Shown: piece by piece, positions 34,368-41,269 of the stretch
Position numbering within the stretch: position 1 is the first letter of the stretch
Layout: each line of letters starts with the position of its first letter
DNA from: Streptomyces poriferorum
GTDB lineage: Bacteria > Actinomycetota > Actinomycetes > Streptomycetales > Streptomycetaceae
NCBI RefSeq assembly: GCF_019399235.1
Contig: NZ_JAELVH010000019.1
Span: 1-41,269 of the forward strand
Direction: 5' to 3'
DNA: 41,269 nucleotides
Notes under the pieces: model-generated
What the model saw: the letters and a program-made list of their open reading frames with translations, nothing else
Databases searched by the model: none
Told to the model about the DNA's origin: nothing
Translations under genes and position numbers: made by a program

Positions 34368-34655
34368 ATGTGTGGAGCAAAGGCCGGCGGCCCCGACGCT
34401 TCGACGATCAAGCCCGGTGAGACCACCATCCAGGGCAGCGTGACCCGCGACGGCGAGCCCGTCACCGGTTACGTCCGTCTGCTGGACTCGACCGGCGAGT
34501 TCACCGCCGAGGTCCCGACCTCGGCGACCGGACAGTTCCGCTTCTACGCGGCCGAGGGCACCTGGACGCTGCGCGCCCTCGTCCCCGGCGGCAGCGCCGA
34601 CCGCACGGTCGTGGCGCAGACGGGCGGCCTCTCCGAGGTGGCCATCGCCGTCTAG
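34368..34655 (+). CDS. DUF1416 protein (partner of thiosulfate sulfurtransferase)
   Basis: A 95-aa beta-rich protein starting MCGAKAGGPDASTIKPGET. It carries a conserved early Cys2 and an Ig-like/carboxypeptidase-regulatory-like fold (SVTRDGEPVTGYVRLLDSTG and ATGQFRFYAAEGTWTLRALV). It is the usual gene after cysA in actinobacteria. Function is unknown; the N-terminal Cys may be a sulfur acceptor, which is speculation. A strong terminator follows. Confidence 0.9.
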   Translation: MCGAKAGGPDASTIKPGETTIQGSVTRDGEPVTGYVRLLDSTGEFTAEVPTSATGQFRFYAAEGTWTLRALVPGGSADRTVVAQTGGLSEVAIAV

Positions 34656-34688
34656 CGGTCACTGTCTCGGCGCTGCCGACGACCGGCC

Positions 34689-34743
34689 GAAGGGCCGTAC
34701 CCCAGGGGGTTGGACGCTTCCTGCAAACGGGGTACGGCCCTTC
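34689..34743 (+). terminator. Terminator of the cysA-DUF1416 unit
   Basis: A perfect 15-bp stem (34689-34703 with 34729-34743) with a 25-nt loop starts 34 nt after the DUF1416 stop. Confidence 0.88.
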
Positions 34744-34802
34744 GTGCCGTCCGGGCAGGGAACCGGTGCCGTCCAGAACCGGCCGGGCGGGCGGATCGGG
34801 CC

Positions 34803-34808
34803 TACGCT
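34803..34808 (+). promoter_or_regulatory. -10 hexamer of the DUF3099 gene (leaderless)
   Basis: TACGCT, 6 nt before the ATG at 34815; only GGAAGC lies between. Confidence 0.5.
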
Positions 34809-34814
34809 GGAAGC

Positions 34815-35135
34815 ATGTACCGCCGACGCCGGCGCGCCTACTTCGTGATGATGGGGATCTGTCTGGTCCTCTTCGTCTCCGCCTGGGCCTTCGTGAGGCT
34901 CTGGTCGATGCCCGCCGCCATCGCGATGTGCGTGGTCGCGATGGTGATACCGCCCGTCGCGGCGATGGTCGCCAACCGGAAGGGCCCGGAGGACCGCTGG
35001 TGGGACGACCCCGCGGCCGCGCCGCCCCGGCCTCCGTCCCGGCCGCGCGCGCGTCCGGGCAAGGGCGAAGCGACCGGTGATCCGGAGTCGGACGCGTGGT
35101 GGGACGAACTCGACGGGAAGAAGCGCCGCCAGTGA
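34815..35135 (+). CDS. DUF3099 small membrane protein
   Basis: A 106-aa protein: a basic N-terminus (YRRRRR), two transmembrane helices (about residues 9-28 and 31-51), then an Asp/Pro/Arg-rich cytoplasmic tail with the repeated W-W-D (DRWWDDP and DAWWDELD). This is the actinobacterial DUF3099 family. Function is unknown. It has its own leaderless-type promoter after the cysA terminator. Confidence 0.85.
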   Translation: MYRRRRRAYFVMMGICLVLFVSAWAFVRLWSMPAAIAMCVVAMVIPPVAAMVANRKGPEDRWWDDPAAAPPRPPSRPRARPGKGEATGDPESDAWWDELDGKKRRQ

Positions 35136-35167
35136 GGGGCGCCGTGCGCGTATGCCTAGCCGGTCAG

Positions 35168-35223
35168 TGGACGTGCGTGGGTGCCTGTCCGCGCCGAGCT
35201 GGACGTGCGCGTGTGCCTGTCCG
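35168..35223. repeat. Two imperfect 32-bp direct repeats next to the dsrE-like stop
   Basis: TGGACGTGCG-N-G-N-GTGCCTGTCCG occurs at 35168-35190 and 35200-35222, a period of 32 nt, just beyond the dsrE-like gene (stop at 35236). The intervening bases differ. Confidence 0.6.
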
Positions 35224-35235
35224 GGGCGGTGAACG

Positions 35236-35598
35236 TCAGTAGACGAGCGCCTGGACGCCGTCGGCCATGATCTCGCTGACGAAGACCTGCGCTCCGGCGA
35301 TCCGTACGCCATCCAGGACGTCCTGCTCGGTGATGTCCCGGCGGGCCGCGCACTGGGTGCAGAGCGTGATCTGTCCGCCCGCCTGAATCGACTCGATCAG
35401 ATCCGGCAGCGGCGCCGCGTGCGGCAGTTCGAACTCGGCGGCACGCCCCGGCAGCGCGAACCAGGCGGACTCCCCGGTCAGCCAGAGCGAGACCTCCACG
35501 CCGCTGGCGACGGCGACCGCCGCGACGGTGAACGCCTGGGAACAGCGCTCGGCGGAGTCGGCACCTGCGGTCACCTTGATCACGAGCTTCTTCGGCAT
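35236..35598 (-). CDS. DsrE-family protein
   Basis: A 120-aa single-domain protein of the DsrE/DsrF-like family: MPKKLVIKVTAGADSAERCS, AFTVAAVAVASGVEVSLWLT and the Cys-containing loop ITLCTQCAARRDIT (Cys80 and Cys83, by count). The loop Cys could carry sulfur as in TusD/DsrE, which would fit the nearby sulfur genes. Many actinobacterial members are uncharacterised. No ribosome-binding sequence of note is seen. Confidence 0.88.
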   Translation of the reverse strand: MPKKLVIKVTAGADSAERCSQAFTVAAVAVASGVEVSLWLTGESAWFALPGRAAEFELPHAAPLPDLIESIQAGGQITLCTQCAARRDITEQDVLDGVRIAGAQVFVSEIMADGVQALVY

Positions 35599-35762
35599 AT
35601 GTCGAACTGTAATCCCAGTGCGCACACCCTCGTTGAGGCCCGGCGGGTCAGTGGGGTGCGCAGATCACGGAATCTGCGCCTCAGGTCTCGTGGGGGGACC
35701 CATTCTGAATCCGAAAGACACCATTCCTGCTGTTCCGGGCCCTGGCCGGAGCGACGGCCGAC

Positions 35763-36239
35763 ATGGAGCTGAGAGGCGGGTGGGTGAGCACGCGGCAGTT
35801 CGTGTCGGAGTACGAGAATGACTTCCGCGCCGACATCACCACCACGCTGCGCGACGGGGCGCTGCGCCACATCGCGGCGCGCGGCTGGACCATGCCGGAC
35901 GGCACGTCGAGCCGGGTCCATCTGCTCCAGTTCAACTCGACCGCCTTCGCCGACGCGTTCCGCGACGACTGCTCCATAGGACCGACGGCGGGCCATCCGC
36001 TGGCAGGTGTGGCCGATACGGACCTCGACGAGTCGTGGTCGGGCGGCGGGAAGGTGGCGGACACCTCGTCCTACGTGTTCACCGAAGCGAAGCCCTATGG
36101 CGCCGCCCAGGCGCGGCAGGCGTATCTGGTCGCCGGCGACACTGTCGCCCTGATCGTCCAGTCCCGCAAGGGAAGCGGCGGAACGCCGCGCGTGCCCTTC
36201 CACCAGACCGTGATCCTGCAGAACCAGCTGCTGGGCTGA
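35763..36239 (+). CDS. Hypothetical protein, possibly 5'-truncated
   Basis: A 158-aa ORF from ATG 35763; a GTG at 35784 with AGAGG upstream is another start. The frame remains open back to a TGA at 35706-35708, and the codons before the ATG still look coding (LLFRALAGATADMELRGGWV). No clear start with a ribosome-binding site exists, so an N-terminal part may have been lost. The visible part is beta-rich, with VHLLQFNSTAFADAFRDDCS and EAKPYGAAQARQAYLVAGDT, like the C-terminal half of a secreted or lipoprotein-type hypothetical. I do not recognise a function. The gap 35599-35762 holds no other gene. Confidence 0.55.
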   Translation: MELRGGWVSTRQFVSEYENDFRADITTTLRDGALRHIAARGWTMPDGTSSRVHLLQFNSTAFADAFRDDCSIGPTAGHPLAGVADTDLDESWSGGGKVADTSSYVFTEAKPYGAAQARQAYLVAGDTVALIVQSRKGSGGTPRVPFHQTVILQNQLLG

Positions 36240-36339
36240 CCGCTCCGCGGCACGCCCCGAACCGGCGGGCCGGGACCCCACCCATTAGGCTGGGGCCCGG
36301 CCCTGTACTGCCGCCATACCGCTCGTTCAAGGAGCTCCC

Positions 36340-36441
36340 GTGCTTGAGGCATTCTTCTCCGCCCTGCTGGTCCTGGTCTGCGTCGGCGTTCTCGCCTTCG
36401 CCGGCTTGACCGTGAAGAAGCTGTACCAGGGTCAGCGCTGA
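36340..36441 (+). CDS. 33-aa single-helix membrane peptide
   Basis: GTG at 36340 with GGAGCTCCC directly before it opens MLEAFFSALLVLVCVGVLAF and continues through AGLTVKKLYQGQR to a stop. One hydrophobic helix (residues 4-24) and a basic C-terminus are clear. A TAGGCT hexamer about 50 nt upstream (near 36286) fits a promoter. I recall a similarly sized peptide gene before the nitrobindin-like gene in streptomycetes. It lies 64 nt ahead of that gene. Function is unknown. Confidence 0.7.
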   Translation: MLEAFFSALLVLVCVGVLAFAGLTVKKLYQGQR

Positions 36442-36505
36442 ACCCCCTTCCTCATCCGGCGCCCCTGCCTCCCGCCTTCCGCCTCACAGATCGATTGAGC
36501 CGTTC

Positions 36506-37078
36506 ATGATCGAGATCCCGTCCGACCTCCACCCGGACCTCGTCCCGCTGGCCTTCCTGCTGGGCAACTGGGCGGGCGCGGGTGTGTCCGACTTCCCCGG
36601 CGCCGAGAAGTGCAACTTCGGCCAGGAGGTCTCCTTCAGCCACGACGGCCGGGACTTCCTGGAGTACGTCTCGCACTCCTGGGTGCTCGACGCCGAGGGC
36701 AACAAGGTCAGGCCGCTGGAGTCCGAGTCCGGTTACTGGCGCATCGACAAGGACCGCAAGGTCGAGGTCGTCATGGTCCGCGACCAGGGCGTCATCGAGA
36801 TCTGGTACGGCGAGCTGGGCCACCAGAAGCCGCAGATCGACCTGGTCACCGACGCGGTGGCCCGGACGGCGGCTTCCGGCCCGTACAACGGTGGCAAGCG
36901 GCTCTACGGCTACGTGAAGAGCGACCTCATGTGGGTGGGCGAGAAGTCCACGCCCGAGGTCGAGCTGCGGCCGTACATGTCGGCGCACCTGAAGAAGGTC
37001 GTCACCCCGGAAGAGGTCGCGGCGATGGCGAAGAGCCTCGGCGACCTGCCGGACGACGGAATCGCGTTCTTCAAGTAG
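36506..37078 (+). CDS. Nitrobindin-like/FABP-family heme-binding protein (DUF1794)
   Basis: A 190-aa beta-barrel protein. The diagnostic GxWxGxG motif is in LLGNWAGAGVSDFPG (residues 18-32). HSWVLDAEGNKVRPLESESG and IEIWYGELGHQKPQ are further family features. The C-terminal LRPYMSAHLKKV includes a His likely to ligate heme. Related actinobacterial proteins bind ferric heme and isomerise peroxynitrite, as family knowledge. The ribosome-binding site is weak (only GATTGAG). It is 64 nt ahead of nur. Confidence 0.9.
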   Translation: MIEIPSDLHPDLVPLAFLLGNWAGAGVSDFPGAEKCNFGQEVSFSHDGRDFLEYVSHSWVLDAEGNKVRPLESESGYWRIDKDRKVEVVMVRDQGVIEIWYGELGHQKPQIDLVTDAVARTAASGPYNGGKRLYGYVKSDLMWVGEKSTPEVELRPYMSAHLKKVVTPEEVAAMAKSLGDLPDDGIAFFK

Positions 37079-37129
37079 CCCACGAGGCGCATTTCCGGCG
37101 GACAGCCGGGTGACGGGCCGGCCCGGATC

Positions 37130-37135
37130 TACACT
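37130..37135 (+). promoter_or_regulatory. -10 hexamer of nur (leaderless)
   Basis: TACACT, 7 nt before the GTG at 37143. It supports this start codon. Confidence 0.6.
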
Positions 37136-37142
37136 GGAGCCT

Positions 37143-37604
37143 GTGGTGAGCACCGACTGGAAGACCGATCTTCGGCAGCGCGGCTACCGGCTGACGCCGC
37201 AGCGGCAGCTTGTCCTGGAAGCCGTGGACACGCTGGAACACGCGACGCCCGACGACATCCTGTCCGAGGTGCGCCGGACCGCGTCCGGAGTGAACATCTC
37301 CACCGTGTACCGGACCCTGGAGCTCCTTGAGGAGCTGGATCTGGTCAGCCACGCCCATCTGGGCCACGGCGCTCCGACCTATCACCTGGCCGACCGCCAC
37401 CACCACATCCATCTGGTCTGCCGGGACTGCACGAACGTCATCGAGGCCGATGTCGACGTCGTCGCCGAGTTCACCGAGAAGCTGCGCGGCACGTTCGGCT
37501 TCGAGACGGACATGAAGCACTTCGCGATCTTCGGCCGCTGCGCCGACTGCACGGCGAAGTCGGCCGGAGCGATGACCGGTCCGGCCGCCGGGCCCCAGCC
37601 CTAG
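37143..37604 (+). CDS. nur: Nickel-responsive Fur-family regulator Nur
   Basis: A 153-aa Fur-family repressor that very closely matches S. coelicolor Nur as I recall it (MVSTDWKTDLRQRGYRLTPQ). Metal ligands of the described structure are all present with matching numbering from GTG 37143: His70, His72 and His126 of the nickel site and His33, His86, His88 and His90 of the second site. Two CxxC pairs (CRDC near 93, CADC near 134) are also present. Nur represses nickel uptake and iron superoxide dismutase when nickel is sufficient. The C-terminal tail differs (Ala/Gly/Pro rich). No nickel transporter is in the window. Confidence 0.95.
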   Translation: MVSTDWKTDLRQRGYRLTPQRQLVLEAVDTLEHATPDDILSEVRRTASGVNISTVYRTLELLEELDLVSHAHLGHGAPTYHLADRHHHIHLVCRDCTNVIEADVDVVAEFTEKLRGTFGFETDMKHFAIFGRCADCTAKSAGAMTGPAAGPQP

Positions 37605-37613
37605 ACCGAGTCG

Positions 37614-37619
37614 TACGCT
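37614..37619 (+). promoter_or_regulatory. -10 hexamer of ygfZ (leaderless)
   Basis: TACGCT, 6 nt before the ATG at 37626, immediately after the nur stop. Confidence 0.55.
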
Positions 37620-37625
37620 GGTCGC

Positions 37626-38591
37626 ATGAAGAGCCCCCTGCTGTCCCTGCCCGGCGCCGTCCCCGCCGAGGGTCGCGACGAAGGCGTCGCCGCGCACTAC
37701 GGCGACCTGTTCCGTGAGCAGCGCGCCCTCGCCGACGGCTCCGGTCTCGTCGACCTCTCGCACCGCGGGGTCGTCACCGTCACCGGGAGCGACCGGCTGG
37801 CCTGGCTGCATCTCCTGATCACCCAGCACGTCAGCGAGCTGGCCCCGGGCCGGGCCACCGAGTCCCTGATCCTCACGGCGAACGGGCACATCGAGCACGC
37901 CCTGTATCTCGTCGACGACGGCGAGACCGTGTGGATGCACGTCGAGCCGGGCACCCAGGGCGAGTTGATCGCCTATCTGGAGTCGATGAAGTTCTTCTAC
38001 CGCGTCGAGGTCGCCGACCGTACCGAGGACTTCGCGGTCGTGTACCTGCCGGCCGGCTCCATCGCGGAGGTCCCCGACGGCGCGACCGTGCGGGAGACGC
38101 CGTACGGCCGCGATCTGTTCCTGCCCCGCGAGGGCCTGGAGGCGTTCGCGGCGGCGCACGGCCCGGCCGCCGGGGTGCTGGCCTACGAGGCGCTGCGCGT
38201 AGAGGGCCACCGTCCGCGGCTCGGGTTCGAGACGGATCACCGCACCATCCCGCACGAGCTGGGCTGGATCGGCACCGCCGTCCACCTCCAGAAGGGCTGC
38301 TACCGGGGCCAGGAGACGGTGGCCCGGGTGCAGAACCTCGGCAAGCCGCCGCGGCGCCTGGTCTTCCTGCACCTGGACGGCAGCGAGGTGCTGCTGCCGG
38401 GGCACGGCACCCCGGTGCGGCTGGCCGCGGACGGGGCTGAGGGCCGTCAGCTCGGCTTCATCACCACGTCCGCCCGCCACCACGAGCTGGGGCCGATCGC
38501 GCTGGCCCTGGTGAAGCGGAACGTGGCGGTGGACGCGGAGCTGCTGGCGGGCGACACGGCGGCGGCCCAGGAGACGGTCGTCGAACCGTAG
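37626..38591 (+). CDS. ygfZ: YgfZ/GcvT-like folate-binding protein (Fe-S cluster maintenance)
   Basis: A 321-aa protein with GcvT-like folds and the signature KGCYRGQETVARVQNLGKPP (about residues 225-244) around the conserved Cys. Homologues use folate to support repair or assembly of Fe-S enzymes. VSELAPGRATESLILTANGH near residue 60-80 and DGETVWMHVEPG are usual N-terminal features. Length matches actinobacterial members. It is 21 nt after nur but appears to have its own promoter. Confidence 0.92.
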   Translation: MKSPLLSLPGAVPAEGRDEGVAAHYGDLFREQRALADGSGLVDLSHRGVVTVTGSDRLAWLHLLITQHVSELAPGRATESLILTANGHIEHALYLVDDGETVWMHVEPGTQGELIAYLESMKFFYRVEVADRTEDFAVVYLPAGSIAEVPDGATVRETPYGRDLFLPREGLEAFAAAHGPAAGVLAYEALRVEGHRPRLGFETDHRTIPHELGWIGTAVHLQKGCYRGQETVARVQNLGKPPRRLVFLHLDGSEVLLPGHGTPVRLAADGAEGRQLGFITTSARHHELGPIALALVKRNVAVDAELLAGDTAAAQETVVEP

Positions 38592-38612
38592 GGCCCGACC
38601 GGCGTACCCGTC

Positions 38613-38718
38613 GGCTCGGGCCCCGTCGGCGTGCCTGCCGCGTCCGGCTCGGGCCCGTCGGCGTACCTGCCACGTCCGGCTCGGGCCTCGTCGGCGTACT
38701 TGCCGCCTCCGGCTCAGA
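38613..38718. repeat. 32/33-bp tandem repeat running into the dtd stop
   Basis: GGCTCGGGCC(C/T)CGTCGGCGT-type units begin at 38613, 38646, 38678 and 38711 (periods 33, 32 and 33). The last copy (GGCTCAGACC) includes the dtd stop codon, so the array is again built from the gene's 3' end. It occupies nearly all of the ygfZ-dtd gap. Confidence 0.85.
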
Positions 38719-39163
38719 CCTCGACGATGACGGTGAACGGGCCGTGGTTCGTGAGCGAGACCCGCATGTCCGCTCCGAACCGGCCCGTCTCCACCTGCGC
38801 GCCCAGGGCCCGCAGCTGCGCCACGACCTCGTCGACCAGCGGCTCGGCGATCTCGCCGGGGGCCGCGGCGTTCCACGTGGGCCGGCGGCCCTTGCGGGCA
38901 TCCCCGTAGAGAGTGAACTGTGAAATCACCAGAAGTGGTGCATTCACATCGGAGCAGGACTTCTCGCCCTCCAGGATGCGGACCGACCACAGCTTGCGGG
39001 CGAGCTGGGCCGCCTTCTCCGCGGTGTCGCCGTGGGTCACTCCCACCAGCACACACAGGCCCTCGCCGACGATTTCGCCGACGACCGCCGAACCGCCGCC
39101 CTCGCCCCCGGCGTCCGCCACCGTGACGCTCGCACCGTCCACCCTCTGTACCACTGCACGCAT
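38714..39163 (-). CDS. dtd: D-aminoacyl-tRNA deacylase
   Basis: A 149-aa DTD that removes D-amino acids from t[30 protein letters not shown] and the catalytic [17 protein letters not shown] are present, as is the cross-subunit NHGPFT (usual Gly-cisPro) near the C-terminus. Length matches the family. ATG 39163 is preceded by TAGGTT with a 7-nt gap (39171-39176). It converges on ygfZ. Confidence 0.94.
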   Translation of the reverse strand: MRAVVQRVDGASVTVADAGGEGGGSAVVGEIVGEGLCVLVGVTHGDTAEKAAQLARKLWSVRILEGEKSCSDVNAPLLVISQFTLYGDARKGRRPTWNAAAPGEIAEPLVDEVVAQLRALGAQVETGRFGADMRVSLTNHGPFTVIVEV

Positions 39164-39170
39164 ACAGACC

Positions 39171-39176
39171 AACCTA
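39171..39176 (-). promoter_or_regulatory. -10 hexamer of dtd (leaderless)
   Basis: TAGGTT on the minus strand, 7 nt before the ATG, with no ribosome-binding sequence. Confidence 0.55.
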
Positions 39177-39280
39177 TCTTGGGCTGAACGGGTACAGAGC
39201 ATCTCCACGGGACCCCTCGGAGTGGCACGATGCACAGGAGGCGGTGTGCCGACGCACCGGTCGAGGGGATGGACACAAGC

Positions 39281-39907
39281 ATGAGCATGCATGGAACCGG
39301 GCAGTCCCCGGGCGCAGTGCCGGTCGCGCACCCCGGCGTCAACAACAATGCCTCTGTGGGTGCGAGCACCATGCGCCCACCCGTGCAGCGGACCGGGCAC
39401 GGCTCCGAGGAGGGGCCCGCCGCATCGGCCCCGCGCGATCTGCGTGCCCTGCGGCTGCCGGAGCTGCGCACGCTGCGGCGGGACGCGCAGCGGGACGAGG
39501 CGGACCTCAGCTACGTGCGGCGGCTCGTCCAGGGGCGCATCGACATCCTGCGGGCCGAGCTGGCGCGGCGGCGGGACCCGGAGTCCCCGGTGGTGGACCG
39601 GCTCTCGGAGATCCTCGCCGACACCCCGTCGCTGCACCGCTCCTCCGCACGGCACGTCACGCTGAGCACGCCGCGCAGCGACGAGTACCGGAAGCTCGCG
39701 GCGGAGACGCTGGCCGAGGTCGAACTCTCCGACCTCGACGCCCGGACGGACGAAGAGCTGCACACCGCGATGGGACGCCTGGTCCGCTACGAACAGCAGG
39801 TCTCCCGACGCCGCTTCCGGCTCCAGCGCACCGCGGACGATTGCAGTGCGGAGATCGCCCGCAGGTACCGTGACGGGGAAGCACAAGTAGACGACCTGCT
39901 CGCCTGA
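39281..39907 (+). CDS. rsiG: RsiG-type anti-sigma factor of WhiG, c-di-GMP armed
   Basis: A 208-aa helical protein. It carries two copies of the E-x3-S-x2-R-x3-Q-x3-D motif described for Rsi[17 protein letters not shown] (about residues 76-91) and [16 protein letters not shown] (about 169-184). In Streptomyces RsiG binds WhiG with c-di-GMP held at these motifs and delays sporulation. Low-complexity sequence fills residues 1-55. Starts at 39269, 39281 and 39287 are all possible; 39281 has GAGGGG about 12 nt upstream and 39269 has it immediately adjacent. The assignment rests on the exact spacing of both motifs; the whiG gene itself is not here. Confidence 0.88.
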   Translation: MSMHGTGQSPGAVPVAHPGVNNNASVGASTMRPPVQRTGHGSEEGPAASAPRDLRALRLPELRTLRRDAQRDEADLSYVRRLVQGRIDILRAELARRRDPESPVVDRLSEILADTPSLHRSSARHVTLSTPRSDEYRKLAAETLAEVELSDLDARTDEELHTAMGRLVRYEQQVSRRRFRLQRTADDCSAEIARRYRDGEAQVDDLLA

Positions 39908-39953
39908 AGCGACCCTTCCGGAGGCGGGTCCCGCCCGTCCCCGGAAGGCCACC

Positions 39954-40946
39954 ATGACCTCCAGCGCAGCCCCGTCGTCCCCGTCCGGCATATCCGGCCG
40001 GGCCCCCCTTCTGCCCGTGCTGGCCGAGGTCGTCCGGTCCGGCTTCGTCGAGGGGCACCATCGGGGCTCCCTGGTCGTCCTGGCCGCGGACGGCAGCGTG
40101 GAGATGTCCCTGGGTGATCCGGCGGCCCCGGTCTTCCCGCGCTCCTCCAACAAGCCGATGCAGGCCGCCGCGGTGCTCCGGGCCGGTCTCGACCTGTCGG
40201 GGGAGCGGCTGGCGCTGGCCGCCGCGAGCCATTCGGGTGAGGGCTTCCACCTCGATCTGGTACGCAAGATGCTCACCGAGCACGGGCTGTCGGCCGACGA
40301 TCTGCAGACCCCGCCCGATCTGCCGCTGGACCCGGTGGAGGCGGAGACGTATCTCGCGGCGGGTCACGTCCGGGAGCGGATCACGATGAACTGCTCGGGC
40401 AAGCACGCGGCGATGCTCGCGGTGTGCCTGCACAACGGCTGGGACCCGGCCACGTACCTCGACCCGGCCCACCCGCTCCAGCAGCTGGTCCACCGGGTCG
40501 TGGAGGAGGCGGCGGGCGAGCCGGTCGCCGCGGTCGGGACGGACGGCTGCGGCGCGCCGCTGATGGCGCTCTCCCTGGTGGGCCTCGCGCGGGCGTTCCG
40601 TACGTTCGTCACGGCGGAGCAGGGCACGGCGGAGCGCCGGGTGGCGGACGCGATGCGCGCCCATCCCGAGTACGTGGCCGGCACCCGTCGCCCCGACACC
40701 TGGCTGATGCGGGAGGTGCCGGGGACGCTGTCCAAGATGGGCGCCGAGGCGGTCCAGGCGGTGGCGCTGGCGGACGGCCGGGCACTGGCCTTCAAGATCG
40801 ACGACGGATCGACCCGGGCACTCGGCCCCGTACTGGCCCGTGCGCTGGGCCTGCTCGGCGTCGAGGCCCCGGTGGTGTCGCGGATCGGCCGGGCGCCGCT
40901 GATGGGCGGCAGCGCGGAGGTCGGGGAGATCCGGGCGGCGTTCTGA
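39954..40946 (+). CDS. L-asparaginase, Rhizobium etli type (Asparaginase_II)
   Basis: A 330-aa enzyme of the PF06089 family, unrelated in fold to the E. coli type. [20 protein letters not shown] (about residues 62-81) holds the Ser/Lys active-site region. [18 protein letters not shown] and [20 protein letters not shown] are the other signatures; the NCSGKH region binds metal in studied members. It should hydrolyse asparagine to aspartate and ammonia. No secretion signal. GGAAGG is near 39943, 11 nt before the ATG. Confidence 0.9.
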   Translation: MTSSAAPSSPSGISGRAPLLPVLAEVVRSGFVEGHHRGSLVVLAADGSVEMSLGDPAAPVFPRSSNKPMQAAAVLRAGLDLSGERLALAAASHSGEGFHLDLVRKMLTEHGLSADDLQTPPDLPLDPVEAETYLAAGHVRERITMNCSGKHAAMLAVCLHNGWDPATYLDPAHPLQQLVHRVVEEAAGEPVAAVGTDGCGAPLMALSLVGLARAFRTFVTAEQGTAERRVADAMRAHPEYVAGTRRPDTWLMREVPGTLSKMGAEAVQAVALADGRALAFKIDDGSTRALGPVLARALGLLGVEAPVVSRIGRAPLMGGSAEVGEIRAAF

Positions 40947-40994
40947 GGGCCGGCGGCCCCTGGAAAAGCGGGCGACATCCCTCGCCCTCGTGTC

Positions 40995-41000
40995 TAGCGT
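40995..41000 (+). promoter_or_regulatory. -10 hexamer of the terminal GNAT gene (leaderless)
   Basis: TAGCGT, 7 nt before the ATG at 41008. Confidence 0.5.
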
Positions 41001-41007
41001 GGGGCGG

Positions 41008-41269
41008 ATGAGCCCTCTCGACGCCCGCCCCCTCGACATCCGCCCCATCACCGACTCCGAGCTCCACGACTGGCTGCGCGCCCTGAACACCGGCTTCCTG
41101 CGCGCGCCGACACCGTCGGACGAGGAGGTGGCGGGCCGGTTGCCGTATCTGGACCTGGCTCGCACGCAGGGGGTGTTCGACGAGGGGCGGTGCGTGGCGA
41201 CGTTCCGGTCGTTCGCGCAGGAACTGACGGTCGTCGGCGGCGCCACGGTGCCGACGGACGCGGTCACCA
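41008..41269 (+). CDS. Eis-like GNAT acetyltransferase, partial (runs off the window end)
   Basis: The first 87 codons only: MSPLDARPLDIRPITDSELH, WLRALNTGFLRAPTPSDEEV and DEGRCVATFRSFAQELTVVG. They resemble the N-terminal GNAT lobe of the actinobacterial Eis family, whose members continue to about 400 residues with a sterol-carrier-like C-terminus. The 3' end is not in the window. Confidence 0.7.
   Translation, partial: MSPLDARPLDIRPITDSELHDWLRALNTGFLRAPTPSDEEVAGRLPYLDLARTQGVFDEGRCVATFRSFAQELTVVGGATVPTDAVT

Overview
The window is high-GC actinobacterial DNA, almost certainly a Streptomyces chromosome core. Evidence is the strong third-position G/C bias, frequent GTG starts, mycothiol synthase, a GlnR-type nitrogen regulator, a Nur-type nickel regulator and an RsiG-type anti-sigma factor. 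From memory, the gene order resembles the S. coelicolor core near glnR (about SCO4135 to SCO4185). All functional names come from reading motifs; no search was run.

Positions 1-14957: a partial small Cys-rich gene, a lipoprotein and a small conserved ORF precede a large phosphate and metal block. It holds a copper-sensing CsoR with its palindromic operator, a divergent DUF47-Pit low-affinity phosphate system, the convergent pstSCAB high-affinity operon with PHO boxes, and a polyphosphate unit (ppk, CHAD, NUDIX) with overlapping genes. A GntR/ABC transporter operon with its own operator follows. Two tandem-repeat arrays lie in the gaps (1525-1820 and 8558-8664).

Positions 15000-27300: mycothiol synthase mshD, a decayed DUF1016-type nuclease, secreted 5'-nucleotidase, secreted PI-PLC and a frameshifted GNAT remnant. 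Then come a divergent alpha/beta hydrolase-TetR pair, a secretion/envelope-stress type two-component system next to an HtrA-like protease without a PDZ domain, and a divergent oxidoreductase-GlxA regulator pair.

Positions 27300-34700: a LacI regulator, glnR (with a previously unlisted 19-codon ORF overlapping its start), an alpha/beta hydrolase, a MoaD/ThiS-like sulfur carrier, a Pro/Gln/Tyr-rich membrane protein and a DUF2993 protein. A sulfur unit follows: a 35-codon Cys-containing leader ORF, thiosulfate sulfurtransferase and DUF1416.

Positions 34700-41269: DUF3099, DsrE, a possibly truncated ORF, a 33-aa membrane peptide, a nitrobindin-like protein, nur, ygfZ, dtd, an rsiG homologue, an asparaginase and a partial Eis-like acetyltransferase cut by the window end.

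Two patterns run across the window. At least a dozen genes have a TANNNT-like -10 hexamer 6-7 nt before the start codon, which predicts leaderless mRNAs. Short tandem-repeat arrays also sit at or just beyond the 3' ends of several minus-strand genes (csoR, NUDIX, dsrE, dtd).
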